Source of the DNA: Rhodospirillales bacterium
GTDB lineage: Bacteria; Pseudomonadota; Alphaproteobacteria; Micavibrionales; Micavibrionaceae
NCBI GenBank assembly: GCA_020638365.1
Contig: JACKIQ010000001.1
Location: 186,001 to 250,000 of the forward strand
DNA length: 64,000 bases
Direction: 5' to 3'
In this document: positions 10,701 through 17,594 of the stretch, piece by piece
Numbering within the stretch: the stretch's first letter is position 1
Layout of the letters: every line of letters starts with the position of its first letter
Position numbers and translations under genes: made by a program
Notes under the pieces: model-generated
Databases searched by the model: none
What the model saw: only the letters and a program-made list of their open reading frames with translations
Told to the model about the DNA's origin: nothing

Positions 10701-12249
10701 CGCCGGGGATGCTCTGGCAGCTGAGGAAGCTTTGCTGGTGCTTGAGAGCACGAACAATGACTTGCGTCTGATGAACGCTCAATCGCGTCAGGTTTATGAG
10801 GGAATGCGTACAAAAATCGGCGCCGTTCCTGAAGCTGCCGCTGTTCTTGGGACCGTTGCGGCCCCTACCCCTTTCGTCGCCGACCCGAATGCCGGTGTCA
10901 CGGGCGATCCAAACGCGGGCGTTACCGGCGATCCGAACGCGGGCGTTACCGGTGATCCGAATGCAGGAGGACAAAGACAACAAGGGCCAACATTCATCGG
11001 GCCTCAGGGCGGCGGTAGTGAAAGTACTACGACCGGCACGCCCGAAGAGCAGCTTGCCGCGATCAAGAGAGAGGCTGCGCGCGCAGCACGGAACGCCCAG
11101 CAATCCGTTAATTCCGCGAATGAAGCCGCGAACTACATGAATGATACGGTCCGCCAGATTCTGGAACTTCAGGAATATGCCCGCGATAACGGCGGACGTC
11201 CCGGTGAGTTCGATGCGCCGCTGGCCGAGGCCCGCCGCCTGCAACAGGAAGCCCAGATCGCAGCGCAGGAAGCTCAAGAAAAACAACGCCAGACAGATCA
11301 ACTTCTTGCCAATGTGAACGGCGCGACCGTCGCGACCATTGGCGATGCCCGCGCGAAGCTGCAAACCATGCAGGATAACGCGCGTCAAGCCCGTCAAGCC
11401 CAGCAGAGAGCGGCCCAGACGAACGCAAGAATGCAGGAGATTCTTCGTACCAATACGCAACTGGATGAGATGCTGTACCGCAGACGCCAGGATGAGCGCA
11501 CCCGCAATATAACCGGGTTCGTCGACGGCGGAGATAACGGCCTGTTATCCAACCTGACGAGAGACCGCGGACAGCCGGGGGGCGAGAGTTTCCTTGGTCA
11601 GGCCTTTAACAGGGTCGGGGATGCGTTTGCGGGCGTTCGCGAATGGTGGACCCGCGATGTGGCCCGTTACATGTCCCGTTCCGAAGGCGGCAAGATGACC
11701 TATCAAGCCATGAATGTCGGCCTTGGCGGTATAGCAGCCCTTCTGGGAATCGGTATGTGGAACAGCACGATCGGAAAGTGGACCGGCACGCAGATCACAG
11801 GCGGCATGAAGTGGCTGGTTTTCGGCGCCGCGCTTCTGTATATGCTGCGCGGGACCAGCGGAACCGGCGACCGCCTCGACAAAATGGCCGGCCGCTACCG
11901 CGCGACCAGTGATGATTATACAACTGCGGGTGCTTCCGGGGCCTCTCCCTTCCGGGCAGGTACGCTGTCGGTCGATACCGTCAACGGCGGGACCCGAGAT
12001 GTGAATATTCCAGACAGAGCGGGCGCACGCACCCTTTCGCACGAGGAAGATAGAGTTTTCCGCTCCACCATCGACAATGCCCGCCGTGAAGCCAACATGC
12101 AAGGCACCGGAGGCGCCCTGCCCACCGAAACCGGCGAAGTTTATCACCGTGCCATTACCGTTCGGAACGCAGATGGCAAGGTTCTTGGCAGTGATGTCAT
12201 CGACTTCCGTATCGGCGGAGCCCAGCAGGAACTGGCTCCTGCCCATTAA
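7726..12249 (+). CDS. Giant unrecognised 1507-aa coiled-coil protein with internal repeats and C-terminal membrane hairpin
   Basis: The largest gene in the window. Visible parts: an acidic Gly/Asp/Glu-rich region at about 140-215 with two RR-x-EP-x-LGDE units; a long mixed region to about 900 without a recognised fold but with conserved-looking Trp/Gly/Pro; Ala/Gln/Glu-rich coiled coils at about 930-1050 and 1110-1270; four DPNAG units spaced by VTG (about 1053-1082); two hydrophobic segments at about 1328-1378; then a short polar tail. There is no N-terminal signal peptide. Base composition matches its neighbours, so there is no sign of recent transfer. Size and layout suggest a scaffold or secreted/structural component. 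No function is assigned. Confidence 0.8.
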   Translation: MAGGLKYVDDLIRGIADLGRATGSHADDFAKLSDNAASFFADIQNVTRRDIDRWLREAQGKEEFAGLLGTKALREQVSGIAIRALHRTDFSTQITSKFRSLGGNLSDSEIETLARTHGLDPDDAFVREMYIIRDELKRAGELGTEAGAGARRVEPNLGDEAADVGDNVRRTEPHLGDEGATLGDEAGDAAAHGDEARGGAGVADETVEAAERGGVVGGRRIGPRGHMEGRILAVRHEHWAHRLASFHPSTIFERIPGIGKMFSLGNVKDGLPNLGVVDRFIRPAVRHIDNTIKNSGLAEQVVDLQAGFRALTDDIAAGRVGVDQAKQKIDELFSGFANNAENMRLIDDSLAQVERLQAELADGLSVLEGKYTGLTGLNDRQAHSMKLWLEDMHDTLSGLKRGEGGTVELAEKYKAVLDNLVKDSGERRVFAETFGNMIDSRLGRVGENVRMRIDNTVTRKVTQLDGTVNEVTSPALTHNTAALERQIEGGAYNQFDHAHRIINARAQNVEMNMFKMLNQYKFRQAGGQWDVDASQAWLGWMDEFYSSGLEHDVNRIVRVLKAKMGGQGLQTIPQSLVDRINQELRASTLTPHRRRWLESVKEAIADNKDRGTALGAREIERRFYSPFAEFWTIAKGYPMPKGAGNFFTGFAVPTVDNYMRIPMWNGAKRGWAWLTGGRTISPSGYAVGDEVVDASHAARQFKYDWWFRKAPTGEDGARVATNTGLLGRGTDRSLFGVLGKDGYLDRMPWYLKMPLRLGSGGMVSTESRIGLTLPGKVLVGGALVTVGIEKGTAALGWNGFDDEPGLQVPWVDPRDPIHALQRAGLGFYDFWWDDVLGTATRPIHGLVTGGSDWSEIGSVDIDSIHVPFTDMNVRNWVLSWTDTSMAAARTDEEREVVRQVTDDMRRRAQIVVNESPGHVADIANFFESSEQLMEKLRQEAEAARTAGDNEKAAKLDQLRQQLTTDHTAMAAYMNGVVAKQAEQQAALEAFQRAGDALAAEEALLVLESTNNDLRLMNAQSRQVYEGMRTKIGAVPEAAAVLGTVAAPTPFVADPNAGVTGDPNAGVTGDPNAGVTGDPNAGGQRQQGPTFIGPQGGGSESTTTGTPEEQLAAIKREAARAARNAQQSVNSANEAANYMNDTVRQILELQEYARDNGGRPGEFDAPLAEARRLQQEAQIAAQEAQEKQRQTDQLLANVNGATVATIGDARAKLQTMQDNARQARQAQQRAAQTNARMQEILRTNTQLDEMLYRRRQDERTRNITGFVDGGDNGLLSNLTRDRGQPGGESFLGQAFNRVGDAFAGVREWWTRDVARYMSRSEGGKMTYQAMNVGLGGIAALLGIGMWNSTIGKWTGTQITGGMKWLVFGAALLYMLRGTSGTGDRLDKMAGRYRATSDDYTTAGASGASPFRAGTLSVDTVNGGTRDVNIPDRAGARTLSHEEDRVFRSTIDNARREANMQGTGGALPTETGEVYHRAITVRNADGKVLGSDVIDFRIGGAQQELAPAH
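10882..10971 (+). repeat. 24-bp tandem repeat encoding DPNAGVTG
   Basis: Three full and one partial copies of a 24-base unit (gaYccgaaYgcgggcgttaccggY) inside the 1507-aa gene. They encode DPNAGVTG x3 plus DPNAG. Synonymous differences between copies show that the peptide, not just the DNA, is being kept. It forms a flexible linker between two coiled-coil blocks; copy number may vary between strains. Confidence 0.85.
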
Positions 12250-12293
12250 GGACAAGGTGTTGTTATGGCTTTCAGGCATGAAGGACAAGTGAT

Positions 12294-12773
12294 ATGATGG
12301 CAAATGGTGGGCTTTCCGCCCGTGTGTCCATGCCCATAGGTCAACAGGCCCTTCTGGCCGCATCCATTATGTCTGACGATAACGCCGAACAACCGCCGGA
12401 AAGCAAGAAAAGCCCGAGCAGCATCAAGCAGGATTGGGGATCCTCGCTGCAGAAAACGCGCAAGGCGCTGTTCAACAAGAATGAGTTCGATATCTTCTGT
12501 GACAAGGAAATTGGCGAAACGTTCATTTTTCATACCGCGGAGCTTGGATGCACGATAGATCACCTGGAATACAATCCGGAAGACCAGCGCGTGACGGTGT
12601 TCACCAACGACGGGCAGCAGCTTGACCTCGGCACGCGAATCCAGTGGCTTATTCGCCCCTATTTCGCGAAGCCGCAGATTATTCTTATGGTCAGAACGCA
12701 AAACGGGCGGGCTATCGAGGGTTTTGAAGTGCGCCTGAAAGTGCGCGAGACGGCTGAGAAAACGGTTAATTGA
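12294..12773 (+). CDS. Unrecognised 159-aa soluble protein, paralogue of the next gene
   Basis: Starts with two adjacent ATG codons at 12294/12297 behind AAGGACAAG, 44 bases after the giant gene. The N-terminal 60 residues are polar and probably disordered. The C-terminal 90 residues look folded, with alternating beta-type hydrophobic runs (FIFHTAELG, LEYNPEDQRVTVFTNDG, PQIILMVRTQNG). The same pattern (IFH..., LE[YF]..., DG..., [IV][IL]LMV...G.A.EG) recurs with the same spacing in the next gene. Family unknown; possibly small partner subunits of the large proteins upstream. Confidence 0.7.
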   Translation: MMANGGLSARVSMPIGQQALLAASIMSDDNAEQPPESKKSPSSIKQDWGSSLQKTRKALFNKNEFDIFCDKEIGETFIFHTAELGCTIDHLEYNPEDQRVTVFTNDGQQLDLGTRIQWLIRPYFAKPQIILMVRTQNGRAIEGFEVRLKVRETAEKTVN

Positions 12774-12833
12774 TAAAAAAAGGTGGGATTTTTCCCACTA
12801 GTCAGATTATAATTAAGGGGTTACTCTAGGGTT

Positions 12834-13199
12834 ATGAACGAGACGACCGAGCACGGAAGAGAAAAACCCCCTTTTGGGGATTTGACCGATTTTGTCTACG
12901 GATGCGAGGACGGAAGTCCTCTTAATATCCAGGTCGCCGTAAAGGAAGACGGCAAATGCGCCATCTTTCATAACAAGCCGTTTAGAAACGCTCTTGCGTG
13001 GCTTGAGTTCGATCTTAGCACTTACAGGCTGGATTTCGTTATGGATGACGGCGATATCCGGGACGCGGGACTTCCACTGACTAAGGATGTCTCCAAGAAT
13101 ATGCAGAATTCGCATCAGGTTTTGATGGTTCTTCTGGACGATCAGACGGGTGAAGCCAAAGAGGGACATTATATCCCCCTTATCCTTCACAGGGCGTAA
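12834..13199 (+). CDS. Unrecognised 121-aa soluble protein, paralogue of the previous gene
   Basis: ATG at 12834 with only a weak AGGG upstream. It shares the block pattern of the 159-aa neighbour: AIFHNKPF, LEFDLSTYRLDFVMDDG, HQVLMVLLDDQTGEAKEG. A short hairpin (GTGGGA...TCCCAC, 12784-12799) without a T-run lies between the two genes. The pair looks like an old tandem duplication followed by divergence. No family recognised; predicted mostly beta, cytoplasmic. Confidence 0.7.
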   Translation: MNETTEHGREKPPFGDLTDFVYGCEDGSPLNIQVAVKEDGKCAIFHNKPFRNALAWLEFDLSTYRLDFVMDDGDIRDAGLPLTKDVSKNMQNSHQVLMVLLDDQTGEAKEGHYIPLILHRA

Positions 13200-13263
13200 A
13201 AAAAACGGGACTCACGAACGGTTATAGGTTACAGTAGTATCAATAAAATAGAGGAGTGTAAAA

Positions 13264-13467
13264 ATGGGCGTAATAACGGGCGAAGATTTACAAAAAGATA
13301 TTGCATCTGTCAGCAACGGTCCTGCTGCCTTGTTCAGTTTTGCCGTAGTCGGCGGACAGGGAGCCGAGCCTGCTCCGTTCACCGCATTCGGTGAGGTCGC
13401 CAGCAACGACAGGGTTCTGGAGAATGACGGCGGTTTCGGTTCCGGACCTGCTGCTTTTGGGGCCTGA
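13264..13467 (+). CDS. Unrecognised 67-aa Ala/Gly/Phe-rich small protein
   Basis: ATG at 13264 has an excellent ribosome site (GAGGAG at 13251-13256) and the gene is followed by a strong terminator, so it is likely to be translated. The sequence is short, low in charge and rich in Ala, Gly, Phe and Pro, with a repeated GFGSGPAAFGA / NGPAALFSFA flavour at both ends. There is no signal peptide. It is the last gene of the train that starts at 5432. It could be a structural or secreted peptide (inference). Confidence 0.6.
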   Translation: MGVITGEDLQKDIASVSNGPAALFSFAVVGGQGAEPAPFTAFGEVASNDRVLENDGGFGSGPAAFGA

Positions 13468-13550
13468 TTTATCCTTTTCATTCTGCTGACTTAGTGTGCG
13501 CGGTTATGTGCGTTTTGTTCAGTCGTTGAATGCTTTAAGTTCTTTTAAAA

Positions 13551-13590
13551 AACCGGAAGCGGGTACACTCCCTCCTTCCGGTTTTTTATT
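13551..13590 (+). terminator. Intrinsic terminator closing the 5.4-13.5 kb gene train
   Basis: Perfect 9-bp stem AACCGGAAG (13551-13559) / CTTCCGGTT (13575-13583), 15-base loop, followed by TTTTTT. It lies about 80 bases after the 67-aa gene. Confidence 0.9.
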
Positions 13591-13641
13591 CTTTTCGCCT
13601 TTTCCAACTGGGCGGACTTTCGTCAAATCTTAAAAAGAACC

Positions 13642-13956
13642 CTAGCGCTTTTGAGGGCTGATTCCGTATTTTTCGACTTCTTCAGGATGTTTTCTGATGT
13701 ACTCCTCGCGCATTTTCCTAACGCTCTTGTCGATTCGCTCCTCTTCGGCCTTGTTGCGCTCAATAACGCCTTGCAGCGCCTTTTCGCGGTTTTCGGGCTG
13801 GCGGACCGAAGTTTTCCAGAAAAGAATCACGATGGTCAGAACCATGACTATGACCATAAGCCAAGGCATGGGTTTTTTTCGATCTTCCCTTGCTCCGTCA
13901 CTCAGGAAAACCGTTTTTTCTTCTTGTTTGAGCAGATTTTCGGGGTCGTTATCCAT
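13642..13956 (-). CDS. Single-pass inner-membrane protein, 104 aa, function unknown
   Basis: The start at 13956 is chosen over a longer form because AAAGGATGAC sits directly before it. A polar N-terminus (DNDPENLLKQEEK) is followed by one hydrophobic helix MPWLMVIVMVLTIVILFW (about residues 33-50) and a highly charged coiled-coil-like C-terminus (EERIDKSVRKMREEYIRK). It lies alone between the terminator at 13551 and lepA, transcribed away from lepA. No family recognised. Confidence 0.65.
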   Translation of the reverse strand: MDNDPENLLKQEEKTVFLSDGAREDRKKPMPWLMVIVMVLTIVILFWKTSVRQPENREKALQGVIERNKAEEERIDKSVRKMREEYIRKHPEEVEKYGISPQKR

Positions 13957-14075
13957 GTCATCCTTTTTTCCTATCTTACCAAGGCGAAACACAAAGTAAA
14001 CAAAGCTCGTTCGTCCTTTCCGCACGTTGTAAATTTTGATTGAACGGCGGGTGCAAAGCCCTTATCTTCCCCCGG

Positions 14076-15899
14076 ATGAGCACACCCAAGACCAAAGAGC
14101 TGGCGCATATCCGCAATTTTGCGATCATTGCCCATATCGACCATGGCAAGAGCACGCTGGCCGATCGGCTGATCCAGACCTGCGGCGGGCTGGAAGCGCG
14201 GGAGATGAAGCAGCAGGTGCTGGATTCGATGGAGATCGAGCGCGAGCGCGGCATCACGATCAAGGCGCAGACCGTTCGGCTGGCTTACAAGGCCAAGAAC
14301 GGGATCGAGTACCAGCTTAACCTGATGGATACGCCTGGGCATGTGGATTTTTCCTACGAGGTGTCGCGGTCGCTGGCGTCGTGCGAAGGGTCGCTGCTTA
14401 TCGTGGACGCCTCGCAGGGGGTGGAAGCGCAGACGCTGGCCAACGTGTATCAGGCCATCGACAATCACCACGAGATCGTGCCGGTCATCAACAAGATCGA
14501 CCTGCCTGCCGCCGACCCGGATTCCGCCGCGCAGCAGATCGAAGACGTGATCGGGCTGGACGCTTCGGGGGCCGTTTTATGTTCGGGCAAAACGGGGATC
14601 GGAATCGACGAACTGCTTGAGGCGATCGTGACCCGCCTGCCCCCGCCGCGCGAGGGCGACCCGGAGAAGCCCTTGCGGGCGCTGCTGGTGGATTCGTGGT
14701 ACGATTCCTATTTGGGCGTTGTCGTTCTGGTGCGGATCATCGACGGAACGATGCGCAAGGGCCAGAAGATCAAATTCATGAGCAACGGGCGCACGCGGGA
14801 TATCGACCGTGTGGGAATGTTCACGCCCAAGCCTGTGCTGCTCGATGCGCTCGGCCCCGGCGAGATGGGGTTTATCACGGCCTCGATCAAGGATATTTCG
14901 GAGACGAATGTCGGGGATACGATCACGGATGATAAAAAGCCGTGCGAGAAGGCCCTGCCCGGCTTCAAGCCATCCATCCCGATGGTGTTCTGTTCGGTTT
15001 ATCCGGCGGATGCCAGCGATTTCGAAAAGCTGAAGGATTCGCTGGGCAAGCTGAAGCTCAACGATGCCTCCCTGCAATACGAGATGGAAACTTCGCAGGC
15101 TTTGGGCCTGGGTTTTCGCTGCGGGTTCCTTGGTTTGCTGCACATGGAGATTATACAGGAACGGCTTGAACGGGAGTTCGATCTGGACCTTATCCCCACC
15201 GCGCCGAGCGTCGTTTACCGCCTGAACATGACGAACGGGGAGCAGATCAGCCTTTATAACCCGGTGGACATGCCGGACGTGATGAAGATCAATACGATCG
15301 AGGAGCCGTGGATCAAGGCGACCATCCTCGTGCCCGACGAATATCTGGGCGGGTTGTTGCAGCTGTGTCAGGATCGGCGCGGGGTGCAGATCGACCTGAC
15401 CTATGCAGGGAACCGGGCGATGCTGGTTTACCGCCTGCCGCTGAACGAAGTCGTGTTCGATTTCTACGACCGTTTGAAAAGTATTTCAAAAGGCTACGCG
15501 TCGTTCGATTACGAGTTGGACGGGTACGCGGAAAACGACCTTGTGAAAATGGATATCCGCGTGAATGACGAACCCGTGGACGCGCTGGCGATGATCGTTC
15601 ATAGAAGCGCGGCGGAAAAGCGCGGGCGGGCGTTGTGTGAACGCCTCAAAGACCTGATCCCCCGCCAGATGTTCAAGATCGCGATTCAGGCGGCGATCGG
15701 CGGCAAGATTATCGCGCGCGAGGACGTTTCGGCCCTGCGCAAGGACGTGACGGCGAAATGTTACGGCGGGGATATCACCCGGAAGAAAAAGCTGCTGGAA
15801 AAGCAGAAAAAAGGTAAGGCCAAGATGCGCCAGTACGGCCGCGTCGAAATTCCCCAGAGCGCTTTTATCAATGCGCTCAAGATGGGTGATGAGAAGTAG
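14076..15899 (+). CDS. lepA: Elongation factor 4 (LepA), ribosome back-translocating GTPase
   Basis: 607 residues from the ATG at 14076, the normal family start (RNFAIIAHIDHGKST, P-loop). G-domain motifs DTPGHVDF and NKIDLP follow, then domain II, the EF-G-like domains and the LepA-specific C-terminus (GKAKMRQYGRVEIPQSAFI). An in-frame extension to 14040 exists but adds non-conserved residues. The gene is markedly GC-rich compared with the region before it. A TTG-started membrane protein gene begins three bases after its stop, suggesting coupling. Confidence 0.97.
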   Translation: MSTPKTKELAHIRNFAIIAHIDHGKSTLADRLIQTCGGLEAREMKQQVLDSMEIERERGITIKAQTVRLAYKAKNGIEYQLNLMDTPGHVDFSYEVSRSLASCEGSLLIVDASQGVEAQTLANVYQAIDNHHEIVPVINKIDLPAADPDSAAQQIEDVIGLDASGAVLCSGKTGIGIDELLEAIVTRLPPPREGDPEKPLRALLVDSWYDSYLGVVVLVRIIDGTMRKGQKIKFMSNGRTRDIDRVGMFTPKPVLLDALGPGEMGFITASIKDISETNVGDTITDDKKPCEKALPGFKPSIPMVFCSVYPADASDFEKLKDSLGKLKLNDASLQYEMETSQALGLGFRCGFLGLLHMEIIQERLEREFDLDLIPTAPSVVYRLNMTNGEQISLYNPVDMPDVMKINTIEEPWIKATILVPDEYLGGLLQLCQDRRGVQIDLTYAGNRAMLVYRLPLNEVVFDFYDRLKSISKGYASFDYELDGYAENDLVKMDIRVNDEPVDALAMIVHRSAAEKRGRALCERLKDLIPRQMFKIAIQAAIGGKIIAREDVSALRKDVTAKCYGGDITRKKKLLEKQKKGKAKMRQYGRVEIPQSAFINALKMGDEK

Positions 15900-15902
15900 G
15901 CC

Positions 15903-16901
15903 TTGTCTTGCCCTTGCACTAAGGGCAGCTATTTTGTAGCCTTTTGCATGGTTTCGCTCTTTTTTGCCCTTGTCTACGGCATCTGGTTTTTCCGGTCGGC
16001 TGCGGGATGTGAAAACCGCAACCCCGTTTTCTGGGCGCTTGCCGGGGCCGTGGTCTTTTATGTCACGACCAATCTTTCCTCGCTCGGGATCAGCCTTCTG
16101 GTCCGGGCGGCCACCGGGGGCGCGCCCTATCATTCGGATGCCCAAGTCTGGATCGTGTTTTTCATGGTCATCGCGGCGGCGATCACGCTGGGCAACGGCG
16201 TCACGTTTCTTGTGTGGCGGTTTTTTCTTCAGCCTGAGGGGGCCGCGTGGTCTCTGTCTTCGGCGCGCAAGGCGTTGGCCGCGCGGCGCAGTCTTGCGAT
16301 GCCGGGGCGCTTTCCCTTTTTCTTTGCGATGATCTACGCGATGGCGGGGGTTCTTGGCATGATCGCCATGATGTTCCTGCAAGGGGTTTTCCAGCAGGCT
16401 GTTGCCATTTACTACGATGCCGACACGCTGTTCCAGACGCAGATAACCGCCGTATTCGTCCATGCGATCGGGCTGTCGCTTATCCTGTGGCGGTTTTCGC
16501 ACTGGCGCAGCATTTCCCTGCTCTGGGCGGGGCTGCTTCCGATCTTATCGTTCCTTCGCTACCTGGTGATCGTCTATCACGCGGATTTCCTTTATGCGCC
16601 GCCGCTAGGTGTTTATGTGTCCCAGTATGTGATGTCTTTCGCGGTGGCCGCCTGTATCACGCTGGGCGTGCGGCGCTGGGGCGCCGGGTTTCCGGTGCTT
16701 ATGGGGCTGTGCGTGGCGACCAAGTTCGCCGGGCAGCTTCCCTTTTTCCTGACCCAGATTTTATACGGGCTTGATAAGCTTGCGCTGTTCGAGCTTTCCA
16801 TGTCTGCGGTCTGGGGGGCGCTTTTGGGGCTGAGCCTTTATCTCGGCCTGTTGTTTTATGAGGGCGATGCGAAGACCGGAAGCAGAGAAGCGTGTGTGTA
16901 A
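15903..16901 (+). CDS. Polytopic inner-membrane protein, 332 aa, function unknown
   Basis: About nine to ten hydrophobic segments spread over the whole length, with short polar loops and no soluble domain. The first possible start is TTG at 15903, three bases after lepA; ATG at 15949 (MVSLFFALVYG) is an alternative that begins at the first membrane helix. No transporter signature was recognised. It is probably translated with lepA by coupling, but a functional link is not implied. Confidence 0.75.
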   Translation: MSCPCTKGSYFVAFCMVSLFFALVYGIWFFRSAAGCENRNPVFWALAGAVVFYVTTNLSSLGISLLVRAATGGAPYHSDAQVWIVFFMVIAAAITLGNGVTFLVWRFFLQPEGAAWSLSSARKALAARRSLAMPGRFPFFFAMIYAMAGVLGMIAMMFLQGVFQQAVAIYYDADTLFQTQITAVFVHAIGLSLILWRFSHWRSISLLWAGLLPILSFLRYLVIVYHADFLYAPPLGVYVSQYVMSFAVAACITLGVRRWGAGFPVLMGLCVATKFAGQLPFFLTQILYGLDKLALFELSMSAVWGALLGLSLYLGLLFYEGDAKTGSREACV

Positions 16902-16948
16902 AACACGGCGATCACAGCAGGCACGACGAGGCTTGCGTCCTATTCCGG

Positions 16949-17011
16949 ATCCCCGTTTTCACGGGGATGCATCGGATTTTTTTAAGCACGCATTCCCGCG
17001 ACCGCGGGAAT
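16949..17011. repeat. Pair of short palindromes, REP-like intergenic element
   Basis: The 156-base gap after the membrane protein holds two hairpins: ATCCCCGT / ACGGGGAT (16949-16968, 4-base loop) and ATTCCCGCG / CGCGGGAAT (16992-17011, 2-base loop), separated by a T-rich stretch. The second has the form of the dispersed ATTCCCGCG...CGCGGGAAT palindromes seen between genes in many proteobacteria. They may end transcription or be remnants of a REP-type repeat family. Confidence 0.6.
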
Positions 17012-17057
17012 CCATTAGCCGGATGACAATTCCGGGCGATTGGCATAAAATTCCCGC

Positions 17058-17465
17058 ATGGCGCCGTTCCTGCTTATGCTGCTCGATACCGGGTTTACCG
17101 TTTTTCACCTGTTGCTGACGGGGTTTAACGTGCTGGGCTGGATACTTCCGCGCACGCGGCGGGCGCATCGCTGGTGCGTTGGGATTACGGCGGGGTGCTG
17201 GCTGACGATCGGGCCGCTTTTCTACGGGACTCTGGGGTATTGCCCGCTGACGGACTGGCACTGGCAGATCAAGGAGGCGCGTGGGCAGATCGCCCTGCCC
17301 CATTCCTTTGTCACGTATGTGTTGAACCAGATCGGGATTTTTCCGCCGCCCGCCCTCGTCGATCAAGTGGTGGGCTATGTTTTTGCGGCGGTGATTGCGG
17401 CGACGCTGTTTGTGTGGTGGAGGGATGGGAGACGGATAGATGGATTACCCGCAGTAAGACAATAA
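17058..17465 (+). CDS. Small membrane protein, DUF2784-like
   Basis: 135 residues with three to four membrane helices. The order is FTVFHLLLTGFNVLGW, a basic loop with HRW, a second helix ending in GYCPLTDWHWQIKEARG, and a C-terminal helix VVGYVFAAVIAATLFVWW. The CPLTDWHWQ motif between helices resembles DUF2784 proteins, whose role is unknown. It stands alone between the REP-like element and an AT-rich island. Confidence 0.65.
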   Translation: MAPFLLMLLDTGFTVFHLLLTGFNVLGWILPRTRRAHRWCVGITAGCWLTIGPLFYGTLGYCPLTDWHWQIKEARGQIALPHSFVTYVLNQIGIFPPPALVDQVVGYVFAAVIAATLFVWWRDGRRIDGLPAVRQ

Positions 17466-17526
17466 TGGTTCAGATATATTATTTTGAAAAACCATACATT
17501 ATCCACAAATATATTTTGTAAAAATG

Positions 17527-17590
17527 CCCTCTTATTTGACCCTCTTATTTAAGAGGCTTATTTTAGCCTCATAATTTTATTTTTGGAGGA
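17527..17590 (+). promoter_or_regulatory. Leader with tandem repeats and two mutually exclusive hairpins before the TIR-like gene
   Basis: Two direct copies of CCCTCTTATTT (17527-17537, 17540-17550) are followed by two overlapping hairpins: CCTCTT/AAGAGG (17541-17556) and GAGGCT/AGCCTC (17553-17570). They share bases 17553-17556, so only one can form at a time. A strong GGAGGA ribosome site follows at 17585-17590. The arrangement looks like a leader switch or an operator pair. Confidence 0.5.
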
Positions 17591-17594
17591 ACCT

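Noticed and set aside
10882..10971. Tandem repeat as a CRISPR array
   Set aside because: Repeats are contiguous, in frame and without spacers; no cas genes in the window.
10276..11460. 394-codon open frame on the minus strand
   Set aside because: Antisense to the repetitive, coiled-coil part of the 1507-aa gene; it repeats because the sense strand repeats.
5432..12249. The 519-aa and 1507-aa proteins as the missing internal ejection proteins of the phage cluster
   Set aside because: They lie 25 kb away, on the other strand, with host-like context and their own promoter and terminator; no transglycosylase or core-protein motif seen.
15486..16502. 338-codon open frame on the minus strand
   Set aside because: Spans the lepA end and the membrane protein gene; extreme Arg/Lys/Pro composition is typical of a reversed hydrophobic gene.
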